This document shows positions 35,409 through 42,643 of a stretch of DNA of 42,650 nucleotides, one piece after another. This DNA comes from Halanaerobium saccharolyticum (lineage in GTDB: Bacteria > Bacillota > Halanaerobiia > Halanaerobiales > Halanaerobiaceae): the NCBI RefSeq assembly GCF_003259895.1, contig NZ_QLME01000028.1, positions 390 through 43,039 of the forward strand, written 5' to 3'. Below the pieces are notes generated by a model. It was not told where the DNA came from, made no database searches, and worked only from the letters and a program-made list of their open reading frames with translations. Positions within the stretch are counted from its first letter, which is position 1; each line of letters begins with the position of its first letter. The position numbers and the translations under genes are program-made.

Positions 35409-35736
35409 GCAATAATAACTGAACATCAGCAAATAAGAGAAAGAGATAAGAGAAGGGTTGAATAATCGCAAACTGAGATGAACTAACTCCTGCAAATGAA
35501 GAAAATAATAACTGCAAGCTTCAAATGGTCTTAACAATAGACTTGGGCAATTATAATTTACAAAATTATTTACATATATCAGAAGGTAAATTAGTCACTG
35601 ATTGATCTTCACGTACTTCGTGAAGATTTAATATAGTACAGAATTCATGAACCTATTTGCTGGTTAAGGAAGAATTTTGATATTTCATTAAGTTGAAGCA
35701 GAAAGAAAAACTTTTTACGTGGCAAGTTATTACAGC
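35409..35736 (+). other. Cassette 3 body: diverged duplicate of cassette 1, no evident gene
   Basis: It aligns with cassette 1 from the first bases to the end. The conserved hairpin is CTTCACG (35607-35613)/CGTGAAG (35619-35625); its closing pair is C-G here and U-G in cassette 1, a compatible change. No shared reading frame is kept. The two copies carry different attC-like sites. Confidence 0.6.
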
Positions 35737-35917
35737 ATATAACAGACCATTGGCGCTACTAGGTATAAAATTGAGCAGCAAGACATCCGTGCCCTTCGGG
35801 ACATGGCTTTTGTCACATCTCTTGCAGCAGCTTAAACAAAAAATGCTGATGAAAGGCAAGAGATGCGCCAACCTAAAGAACAGGACAGCCACGTCGCAAA
35901 TGCTCGGGACGTTAGAC
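35737..35917 (+). repeat. attC-like site 3 (long, divergent)
   Basis: R'' ATATAAC (35737-35743) and R' GTTAGAC (35911-35917) bound a longer site of about 180 bp with arms CATTGGCGC and GCAAATG. R' matches the integron consensus GTTRRRY exactly. R'' and R' do not match each other because R' belongs to cassette 4. Further stems such as CTCTTGC/GCAAGAG and CCCTTCGGG lie inside. Confidence 0.8.
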
Positions 35918-35941
35918 GAAAGAACACTAAAGGAGGATTTT

Positions 35942-37033
35942 ATGAAATTTGAAAAAGTTCTAACGGATGATCCTATAAAAGAAATGTGGAATAGATTAGA
36001 TATACTCTCTACTATTTCTGGAGCTAAAAAATTCTTGAAAGAAAGAATTAATGAAGACTCAGAGATAAGTGAAGAAATTTTAGAAGATAAAGCAAAAGGA
36101 ATTGCATTTTGTATTAGAAGTGCTCGAGAATTTTTTCAAACAGAGATAGACCACAATATGTCTACAGCTAGCATTTCTTTTTATTATGGAACTTTTAATT
36201 TTTTAAGTGCATTATTATTAGCGGATATTGAAAATAATTATACTTTAAAAGATATTGAAAAATTTTCAAGTTATGGGCATGGATTTAAACTTTTTAATAA
36301 TACTGATGAAGAAAAAATATTAAAAAGAGACAATTTAATTGTTAATTCTAATGGTTTCTTTTATAAATTTTTAAAAGAATTAAATTATGATGAAAACTTA
36401 ATATCTATGCAAGGTAAATATTATTCATTAGAAGAGGTTGAAGAGGAAGAAAAATATAAAATAATTGATATAAAAGAACTTATTTCTAGAATACCTGAAT
36501 TGAGAAATACTTTTATTGAAATTTTTAATGAACAACCATTATATTTAAATTTAAATTGTAGATATAATTTAACTGATCAAGAGCTATTTGTTAAATTTCC
36601 TTTCGACAAAAATTCTCCTTATCTATCAGATGAAGATATCTATCAAATTTTGGATTGGCCAAATGATATTGAGTTATCTCAAAAAATAGAGACTTCAAGG
36701 TTAAAAATTATTACAAGGGACAAAATAAATAAAAATATAATACCTGATAAAAAAGAATTACATAAAAGTGTTTTGTGTTACGATTGTTATATTAAACCTT
36801 TATTGGGTATAGAAGATATATTTTTAATTTACTTTATGTTTTTATATGTGTTAAGTATTTGGACAAGATATAGACCTAATTTATGGAGAGAAATAGTTGA
36901 AGGTAGGTTTGATATATACAGACCCCTTATAACTAAATTTTTAACCTCTTCTGAAAGGATATTACCAAATATTTTTTTAAATAAAATATATAATAGAAGA
37001 TTTTTATTTACCGGACATTCTTATTTGGGTTAA
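35942..37033 (+). CDS. YaaC-like protein (cassette 4)
   Basis: 363 residues from ATG 35942, with AGGAGG (35931-35936) 5 nt upstream. The frame is open further upstream, but only through the attC-like site. The start MWNRLDILSTISGAKKFLKE, the helix with SFYYGTFNFLSALLLAD and the C-terminal YVLSIWTRYRPNLWREIVEG resemble YaaC-like proteins, whose function is unknown. The DNA is very AT-rich with an Asn/Lys/Ile-heavy protein, consistent with foreign origin. It fills one cassette, in array direction. Confidence 0.75.
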   Translation: MKFEKVLTDDPIKEMWNRLDILSTISGAKKFLKERINEDSEISEEILEDKAKGIAFCIRSAREFFQTEIDHNMSTASISFYYGTFNFLSALLLADIENNYTLKDIEKFSSYGHGFKLFNNTDEEKILKRDNLIVNSNGFFYKFLKELNYDENLISMQGKYYSLEEVEEEEKYKIIDIKELISRIPELRNTFIEIFNEQPLYLNLNCRYNLTDQELFVKFPFDKNSPYLSDEDIYQILDWPNDIELSQKIETSRLKIITRDKINKNIIPDKKELHKSVLCYDCYIKPLLGIEDIFLIYFMFLYVLSIWTRYRPNLWREIVEGRFDIYRPLITKFLTSSERILPNIFLNKIYNRRFLFTGHSYLG

Positions 37034-37050
37034 CAGCACAGTGTTCCTTC

Positions 37051-37183
37051 GTCTAACATGGGATTGGCGCCATGCCTTCTGTCATAAAGCTTGCAGATTA
37101 ACCAATCACGGATATGGAAATGCAAGCTTTACGCCAGTTCCTAACGGAACCAGGCACGAGCGCAAATCCCAGGGACGTTATAC
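37051..37183 (+). repeat. attC-like site 4
   Basis: R'' GTCTAAC (37051-37057) matches the start of cassette 4 (GTTAGAC), while R' is GTTATAC (37177-37183), the start of cassette 5. Between them the sequence is nearly the same as site 1. This change of core between neighbouring cassettes is strong evidence for recombination at G^TT. Confidence 0.87.
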
Positions 37184-37739
37184 GACATTAAACTGAGCGA
37201 GTATGTTTTCAATTTGGAAGGAACGAGATGGATTTGTAAAATCCTCTTAGGTAATTCAAGAGCATTAATAATAATTAAATCAGTAATTTTAGATCTTATG
37301 GTTAAGATCAAAATAATTACCGGTTAATCGCTTTTGAAAAATTTTAGATGTAAAGTCTTAATGAGCAAAAAGTGTAAAAAGTTATTGAGCGTTAAAAAAT
37401 ATTTTTAGTAAATCTTTAATGAAGTAAGTTTCATAAAGATAGCAAATTCAATATATCAATGAGAGATACTGCACCATATGGTTATAATTTAATAAAAGAA
37501 AAGAGATAATAAAAGATTTATCCGCCTAACAGTCATAGTCGTGACATTAGGCTGGGTCAAGTGTCTTTATTGCTTAGAAGTTCCGAGATGGATTTATAAA
37601 ATATTCATAACTAAAAAGGAATAATTAAAAGTTTTCTCCTGTAAAATAAAGGTGATTTTTTCTTTTAATTGAATTATTAATTATAGTTTAGAATATTATA
37701 GAATTGAAAAAAATTTAAAGGGGAGAGATATTATTTAAT
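37184..37739 (+). other. Cassette 5 upstream region without gene
   Basis: There are 556 bp with no clear gene. A repeated segment CGAGATGGATTT-TAAAAT occurs at 37224-37242 and 37584-37602, each about 40-47 bp after a core-like sequence. Between them GCCTAAC (37524-37530) and ATTAGGC (37546-37552) form a short inverted repeat that looks like a collapsed recombination site. Two related cassettes may have fused here. Confidence 0.4.
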
Positions 37740-38372
37740 ATGGCAAAAACAAAAAAGATTGATCAAAATAAAATGATGGAAATTTTAGATTGGAGTTATG
37801 ATAAAGCTTTAAACGGATTACCTAGATGTCCTACAGCTCAAGAATTAGCAAATGACTATTTAAGTAAAAAAAATAGTGTAGATGAAGCAGTAAATTCTTT
37901 GATTAAGTGGCAAAATAGTAAATGTGGAACATCTGGTTTTATATCTGGACTAGGAGGAATAATAACATTACCTGTAGCATTACCAGCAAATATTACAAGT
38001 GTTATATATATTCAAATTCGAATGATTGCTGCAATTGCTTACATGGGAAAATATGATCTAAAATCTGATCAAGTGAGGTCATTAGTCTACATATGTTTAT
38101 GTGGAAACTCTGCAAAAGATATCTCTAAAAATATAGGAATTAAATTAGGAACAAAATTATCCAAAAGTGCTATAAATAAAATATCTGGAAAAACATTAAC
38201 AAAGATAAATCAAAAAGTTGGATTTAGACTGGTTACAAAATTTGGCCAAAAAGGTGTAATAAATATGGGTAAAGCTATACCTGTAGTTGGTGGATTAATT
38301 GGAGGCACAATGGATGTAGTAGCTACAAATACTATAGGAAAAGTATCAAAGAAGACATTTATAAATAACTAA
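37740..38372 (+). CDS. EcsC-family protein (cassette 5)
   Basis: 210 residues. The core TSGFISGLGGIITLPVALPA, NITSVIYIQIRMIAAIAYMGKYDL and the Gly-rich end IPVVGGLIGGTMDVVATNTIG match the EcsC family, membrane-associated proteins of unclear role. There is no signal peptide; one or two hydrophobic helices are present. A GGGGAG site lies about 14 nt upstream of the ATG. It has its own terminator. Confidence 0.75.
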   Translation: MAKTKKIDQNKMMEILDWSYDKALNGLPRCPTAQELANDYLSKKNSVDEAVNSLIKWQNSKCGTSGFISGLGGIITLPVALPANITSVIYIQIRMIAAIAYMGKYDLKSDQVRSLVYICLCGNSAKDISKNIGIKLGTKLSKSAINKISGKTLTKINQKVGFRLVTKFGQKGVINMGKAIPVVGGLIGGTMDVVATNTIGKVSKKTFINN

Positions 38373-38387
38373 AAAATAGAAATAATG

Positions 38388-38441
38388 ATACTCGTTAACT
38401 CATTAAATGAATATGTTTAAGAGTTAATGAGTATATTTTTT
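38388..38441 (+). terminator. Terminator inside cassette 5
   Basis: 14-bp arms (38388-38401 and 38421-38434), which pair fully apart from one G-U, are followed by A and six T. It ends the EcsC-like transcript before the cassette's recombination site. Confidence 0.8.
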
Positions 38442-38495
38442 AAGAAATCAAAATAATAAAGAAATAGTAATTAAGAGAGCTGTCGTTTAACAGTC

Positions 38496-38627
38496 GTATA
38501 ACATGGGATTGGCGTCATGCCTTCTGTCATAAAGCTTGCAAAATTCAGCAGCAAGAAATATTACAGCAAGCTTTACGCCAGTTCCTAACGGAATCAGGCA
38601 CAAGCGCAAATCCCAGTAACGTTATAT
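38496..38627 (+). repeat. attC-like site 5
   Basis: R'' GTATAAC (38496-38502) and R' GTTATAT (38621-38627). The outer and middle stems are as in site 1, but the terminal loop sequence differs completely and the usual CCCAGGGAC reads CCCAGTAAC. Variation is confined to loop and spacer, consistent with selection on the fold. Confidence 0.85.
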
Positions 38628-38663
38628 GACATAGGGCTAAAACTATTTGGAGATGAAACTATT

Positions 38664-39368
38664 ATGGATATTTTAAGTAGAATTATTTCTGTTATTTCTT
38701 TATGTGTTGCAATAATAGCAGCTTTATATGTGAAAAAGCAAACAGAAATTAATAAAGATCATCTTACAGAATATAAAAATCAATATATTTTAAAAAACGA
38801 TGTAGTTTTTTCAATTAAATGGGGCACAGATATTCTTGTTCCTAAATCTAAAAGATATATAGAAAACAAAAAACTTCTTGGTAATTCCTCAGTTTATAAA
38901 GATAAAGACGGGATTTTAAAAGAAATAGATGATAGAATAGTTACTTTATCAATAGAAAATATAAGTGAAATAAAGGCAAAGAACTTAGAAATTGAATGGG
39001 AAATTCATATGCCTTCAATTTATAGTTTTATTCATGAAATGGAGTTAGAATTTCAAGAAGATAATGAGATAAAGAAATATGGTTTTAAGACATTAGGAAA
39101 AAAGAATTATAACCAAATAAATTCTTTTGAAAGTAAAAATATACCTGCTTTTTATATTGGCAAAATACCAATTGTTATTTTAAAAATTAACAAGATTTTC
39201 TATCAAAAAGAAGGTGAAACAAATTATAGAGTTGCTAATTGTAAAAATATAAAAGGCAATATTAATTTTAAAGTTCAACATAAAAATGTAGTAGAAGATA
39301 TTAATGAGGATATAATATTAAAAGGTAGCAAAAATGACTGGAATAATTTCAAGAACTTTGATAATTAA
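38664..39368 (+). CDS. Membrane-anchored protein of unknown function (cassette 6)
   Basis: 234 residues. One N-terminal membrane helix (IISVISLCVAIIAALYV, residues of about 7-23) is followed by a soluble region rich in Lys, Ile, Glu and Asn, with beta-strand-like segments such as RIVTLSIENISEIKAKNLEI. I recognise no family. It is alone in its cassette, in array direction, with GGAG about 13 nt upstream of the ATG. Confidence 0.65.
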   Translation: MDILSRIISVISLCVAIIAALYVKKQTEINKDHLTEYKNQYILKNDVVFSIKWGTDILVPKSKRYIENKKLLGNSSVYKDKDGILKEIDDRIVTLSIENISEIKAKNLEIEWEIHMPSIYSFIHEMELEFQEDNEIKKYGFKTLGKKNYNQINSFESKNIPAFYIGKIPIVILKINKIFYQKEGETNYRVANCKNIKGNINFKVQHKNVVEDINEDIILKGSKNDWNNFKNFDN

Positions 39369-39388
39369 TCACTAGACAGCCCTACGTC

Positions 39389-39520
39389 ATATAACATGGG
39401 ATTGGCGTCATGACTTCTGTCATAAAGCTTGCAATTTAACCAATTACGGATATGAAAAAGCAAGCTTTACGCCAGTTCCTGCGGAAACAGTCACGAGCGC
39501 AAATCCCAGGGACGTTATAT
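39389..39520 (+). repeat. attC-like site 6
   Basis: R'' ATATAAC (39389-39395) and R' GTTATAT (39514-39520), nearly identical to site 1. The sequence just before R'' (AGCCCTACGTC) complements the start of cassette 6 beyond the core, with one mismatch over 18 bp. Confidence 0.87.
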
Positions 39521-39568
39521 GAAACCGTAGCAAACGCTTTAACAACTAAAAACTTATAGCATAAAGAA

Positions 39569-39596
39569 AACAGTGCCATTGACCTTCAGCACTGTT
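39569..39596 (-). terminator. Terminator of the toxin-antitoxin pair
   Basis: Arms AACAGTGC (39569-39576) and GCACTGTT (39589-39596), with a T-rich tail on the minus strand. It overlaps the antitoxin stop codon. Confidence 0.7.
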
Positions 39597-39873
39597 AATT
39601 AAATCTAATTTCAAGTTTTTTACCAAGTGCGTGAGCAACTTTATCAAGAAATTCAACACTTGGATTATAATCATCATTTTCTAGTCTGGAGATAGCAGAT
39701 TGTTTAGTTCCTATTTTATCTGCCAATTCTTTTTGAGTTAAATTATTTTCTATTCTATACCTAATAATTTGTTTTTTTATTTCATACATAACTTTCAATT
39801 TTTCATATTCTTCTTTAACTTCTTCAGATTCAAATAGTTCATTTTTAAGATCTTTATGATCTATAAATTCCAT
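39595..39873 (-). CDS. HigA-type XRE antitoxin (cassette 7)
   Basis: 92 residues with a helix-turn-helix of the Cro/C1 type: YRIENNLTQKELADKIGTKQ, then SAISRLENDDYNPSVEFLDK (residues of about 38-77). It should bind and neutralise the upstream-encoded toxin and repress the operon. It lies 11 bp after the toxin gene, in toxin-first HigBA order, on the strand opposite to the array. Confidence 0.87.
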   Translation of the reverse strand: MEFIDHKDLKNELFESEEVKEEYEKLKVMYEIKKQIIRYRIENNLTQKELADKIGTKQSAISRLENDDYNPSVEFLDKVAHALGKKLEIRFN

Positions 39874-39884
39874 TTTGTTTCACC

Positions 39885-40220
39885 TCACTTGATAGAATTA
39901 AGTCTATTAAGAGCAATATTTATTTCTCTCTGTGGAGTTTTGTTAGATTTCTTCTTAAAGATATGCAAAAGAACAAAGATACCATCCTTATAATTTAAAA
40001 AGAAGACCCTAAATATATTAGAACTATACTTTATTCGTAATTCCCAAAGATCATCATATCCCTTTAACTTTTTAAGATGTGGCATACCAAGAAATAGACC
40101 AAATTCTTCTAGAAGTTCTATTTCTCTTAGAATTTTAGCCTTTTCTTTAGCTGACTGTTCTTTAATAAATTCAATTACTGGAGATTTATTATTTTTTGCA
40201 TAATACTTAATTTTATACAT
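39885..40220 (-). CDS. HigB/RelE-type toxin (cassette 7)
   Basis: 111 residues of the Gp49/HigB-like family of ribosome-dependent mRNA interferases: MPHLKKLKGYDDLWELRI, then FRVFFLNYKDGIFVLLHIFK and the basic KKKSNKTPQREIN tail typical of the fold. The start follows GGAGTGA. A TATAAT on the minus strand (40253-40248) could be its -10 box. Such pairs are common in large integron arrays, where they stabilise the array; that role is inferred here. Confidence 0.87.
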   Translation of the reverse strand: MYKIKYYAKNNKSPVIEFIKEQSAKEKAKILREIELLEEFGLFLGMPHLKKLKGYDDLWELRIKYSSNIFRVFFLNYKDGIFVLLHIFKKKSNKTPQREINIALNRLNSIK

Positions 40221-40309
40221 AATTTATTCACTCCAATTTCTAAATTTATTATATCACACATATGTTATAAAAGGAAGTAAAAATTTAAGATTAAGCTTAC
40301 TCAAACTTC

Positions 40310-40329
40310 GCACTTGTAAAAGTGCTTTT
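40310..40329 (+). other. Small hairpin between cassette 7 and the IS4 element
   Basis: Perfect 6-bp arms GCACTT (40310-40315) and AAGTGC (40320-40325) with four T after. It may be a weak terminator shielding the transposase from array transcription. Confidence 0.5.
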
Positions 40330-40364
40330 GCACCTTGAAATTTCAATATTATTTAGCAAAAAAA

Positions 40365-40435
40365 TAGCATGAAACCCCCGTTTCTGGTATAATTGAATAG
40401 CAAAAAACAAAAAACCATAACGGAGGTTCATGCTA
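40365..40435 (+). promoter_or_regulatory. IS4-element end: promoter and ribosome-site-masking inverted repeat
   Basis: TAGCATGAA (40365-40373), continuing to CCGTT (40382), pairs with 40419-40435, which contains the ribosome site GGAGG and the A of the start codon. An extended -10 TGGTATAAT (ending at about 40393) lies between the arms. Transcripts entering from outside would fold and hide the start; transcripts from the internal promoter would not. Confidence 0.6.
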
Positions 40436-41649
40436 TGAAAATTATACCACAAATTTACCAGAATGATAAGAAGATTTTTTCTACTGTTTCAACTTTTTTT
40501 AAAAAATATCGAATAGCTTCTGTTTTAAAAGCTGCAAACGCCTATAAAACTAAGGGAGTTCCTGTAAGCTCAATCTTTTTCTATCTGTTTTCTCTGATTT
40601 TTGATAACCGTTCCATGTATATGGATATTTTAACAGGGAAAAATGAAAAAGATTTTGCTAAAGACACTGTTTATCGCTTTATGAAATCTATCAATATTAA
40701 CTGGATACAGTTCACAACCCTTTTATCTGGTAGAATCATTGATGACAGCATTGAGCATTTAACAAATAATGATCGTGTAAACGTTCTGATTATTGATGAT
40801 ACAACCTTTGAGCGTTCAAGATCCAAAAAAGTTGAACTGCTTGCCAAAATATATGATCATGCCAAAAAACAGTATAAATTTGGCTTTAGATTACTTACTC
40901 TCGGCTGGTCAGATGGAAACACATTCCTGCCAGTTAATGGCTGTCTGCTCTCTACTAAAAACTCTAAAAATCGAATTAATGAAGCAGTTGAAGTTGACAA
41001 ACGTACTGTCGGTTATTCCAGAAGAAAACTTGCTCAGACTAAAGCTACTAAAGTTATGCTTGAACTGCTTGAAGCTGCTAAAAAAGCAGCTATACCGGCA
41101 TCTCATGTACTTTTTGATACCTGGTTTTGTTCTCCATCTTCTCTGATTGCTGTCAAAAATATTGGCTATGATGTAATAGCCATGGCTAAAAAGACTTCTA
41201 AAGTGCATTATCTTTACAATGGTGAAATGCAGCCTTTAACAAAGATCTTCAGAGAAAACAGAAAACGTCGTGGTAGATCTCGTTATCTTCTTTCTGTAGA
41301 AGTTACTGTAGTTAAAGATGGACAGTCTATCCCTGCCCGTATTGTCTATGTTCGCAACCGAAACAAACGAAATGAATATCTTGCTCTAATAACTACTGAC
41401 ATGAAGTTAACTGAAGAAGAAGTTATCAGAATCTACGGCAAACGCTGGGAGATAGAAGTATTCTTTAAGGTTTGCAAGTCATATCTAAAACTGAGTAAAG
41501 AATGCAGATCATTATCGTATGATGCTATGACAGCTCATACAGCAATTGTCTTTACAAGATACATGTTACTGTCAGTAGAAAACAGAAAATATGCAGATGA
41601 CAGAACACTTGGGCAAATGTTTTATCTTCTGGTTGATGAAATGGTGTAG
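40435..41649 (+). CDS. IS4-family transposase
   Basis: 404-residue DDE transposase. The first Asp is in VLIIDDTTFERSRSKK, the second in SHVLFDTWFCSPSS, and the C-terminal IS4 signature Y-2-R-3-E-6-K is exact in IYGKRWEIEVFFKVCKSYLK. The sequence is uninterrupted, so it may be active. ATG 40435 is chosen because GGAGG (40422-40426) lies 8 nt upstream. The outer boundaries of the element were not resolved. It lies where the 3' attC of cassette 7 should be. Confidence 0.87.
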   Translation: MKIIPQIYQNDKKIFSTVSTFFKKYRIASVLKAANAYKTKGVPVSSIFFYLFSLIFDNRSMYMDILTGKNEKDFAKDTVYRFMKSININWIQFTTLLSGRIIDDSIEHLTNNDRVNVLIIDDTTFERSRSKKVELLAKIYDHAKKQYKFGFRLLTLGWSDGNTFLPVNGCLLSTKNSKNRINEAVEVDKRTVGYSRRKLAQTKATKVMLELLEAAKKAAIPASHVLFDTWFCSPSSLIAVKNIGYDVIAMAKKTSKVHYLYNGEMQPLTKIFRENRKRRGRSRYLLSVEVTVVKDGQSIPARIVYVRNRNKRNEYLALITTDMKLTEEEVIRIYGKRWEIEVFFKVCKSYLKLSKECRSLSYDAMTAHTAIVFTRYMLLSVENRKYADDRTLGQMFYLLVDEMV

Positions 41650-41769
41650 ATGATAAAATAGATTTTACAGAAAACGATAAATAAGATTTTACGGATATTG
41701 CTAGATAATGTAAAAACACAGATTTTGTGTTGGTAAATATGTTAAATTAATCCAGTATCATAATCTGCT

Positions 41770-41806
41770 CTTTTAGGATATAATATTCTTTAAATAATCC
41801 TAAAAG
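41770..41806 (+). promoter_or_regulatory. Inverted repeat around the -10 box and ribosome site of the IstA-like gene
   Basis: Perfect 10-bp arms CTTTTAGGAT (41770-41779) and ATCCTAAAAG (41797-41806) flank TATAAT (41779-41784); the right arm runs into AAGGAGG (41804-41810). It has the same logic as the IS4 end: only external transcripts can form the masking stem. Confidence 0.5.
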
Positions 41807-41818
41807 GAGGCAGAAATA

Positions 41819-42586
41819 TTGAGTAAAGTAGATGGATATAAAGTGTATATACAACTCCAGCAATTAAAAGAAATGGGGTTCAGCAAATCCCAGATTGCAA
41901 GGCAACTTGAAATAAGCAGGCCAACTCTCAATAAATACTATGATTTAAATATTGATGAATACGAGCAACTGCTGCAGTCAATGACCACAAGAGCTAAAAA
42001 GGCAGATCAATATCATGATTGGATTTTAAACTATCTCAGAGAATATCCCGACATAAAAGCATCTGAAATATATTACTGGATTCAAGAAAAAACTAATGGT
42101 GATCCTGGTTTTTCTGAAGGCACTCTTAGAAACTACATCAGGGAATTAAGAAAAGAATATAACATTCCTAAAACAAAAAGTCCCAGACTTTATGAGGCTA
42201 TTGAAGATCCACCAATGGGTCAGCAGATGCAGGTAGATATGGGTGAAAAATGGGTGTTTAAAGCAGATAAAATAAGAGAAATCAAACTTTATCTGATTGC
42301 ATTTGTCCTCTCCCATTCTCGCTACAAATATGTAGAATGGTTTGATAGACCATTAACCACAGCTGATTTAATAGCAGCCCATGAAAATGCTTTTCAATAC
42401 TTTGAAGGAATACCAGAGGAGGTAGTCTATGACCAGGATAAATTGATACTGTATAAAGAAAACTATGGTGATTTAATCTATACTCACCAGTTTGCGTCCT
42501 ACAGGCATAAAAGAAAGTTTAGAATCCATATGTGTAGGGCCGCCGACCCTGAGTCGAAGGGTTATGCAAAGTATATGATTATGTAA
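41819..42586 (+). pseudogene. istA: Truncated IS21-family IstA transposase
   Basis: 255 residues from TTG 41819, which has AAGGAGG 8 nt upstream. It has an N-terminal helix-turn-helix (LKEMGFSKSQIARQLEISRP), then the catalytic core with Asp in QQMQVDMGEKW, Asp in VVYDQDK and Glu in ADPESKG. Normal IstA continues for about 150 or more residues after this Glu; here the frame ends 8 codons later at an IS-end-like sequence, and no istB follows within the window. It is probably an internally deleted IS21 copy. Confidence 0.8.
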
Positions 42587-42643
42587 AGTAAATTCTTAGA
42601 CTATAATGATAACAGGATAGTTTCCAAATTTACTTTACATAAT
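42578..42643. repeat. 17-bp inverted repeat at the end of the IstA remnant
   Basis: ATTATGTAAAGTAAATT (42578-42594) is the exact reverse complement of 42627-42643. A related direct repeat TTATGCAAAGTA lies at about 42562-42573. Multiple short terminal repeats of this kind are usual at IS21-family ends, so this may be the right end of the deleted element or a second insertion. Confidence 0.6.

Larger units (their letters stand above)
34518..40260 (+). mobile_element. Integron-like gene cassette array
   Basis: Seven cassettes can be delimited by the cut inside G^TT: cassette 1 34518-34974, 2 34975-35402, 3 35403-35911, 4 35912-37177, 5 37178-38621, 6 38622-39514, and 7 from 39515, with its 3' site missing. 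For cassettes 1-6 the first bases (GTTATACGC, GTTATATGAC, GTTATATGC, GTTAGACGAA, GTTATACGAC, GTTATATGAC) are exact reverse complements of the R'' end of the same cassette's own terminal site, not of the neighbour's. This offset is the signature of insertion and excision by integron-type recombination. An IS4-family element follows the last cassette. Confidence 0.85.

Noticed and set aside
35693-35941. Upstream extension of the YaaC-like reading frame
   Set aside because: The extension runs through the attC-like site and has no ribosome site; AGGAGG directs the start to 35942.
37524-37552. A seventh full attC-like site
   Set aside because: Only the short GCCTAAC/ATTAGGC arms remain with 15 bp between. 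Inner boxes are missing and R' lacks the GTT, so it is at most a relic.
34849-39520. Regularly spaced repeats resembling a CRISPR array
   Set aside because: The repeats are 128-181 bp imperfect palindromes separated by 300-1300 bp that often contain genes. CRISPR repeats are about 23-50 bp with spacers of similar length, and no cas genes are present.
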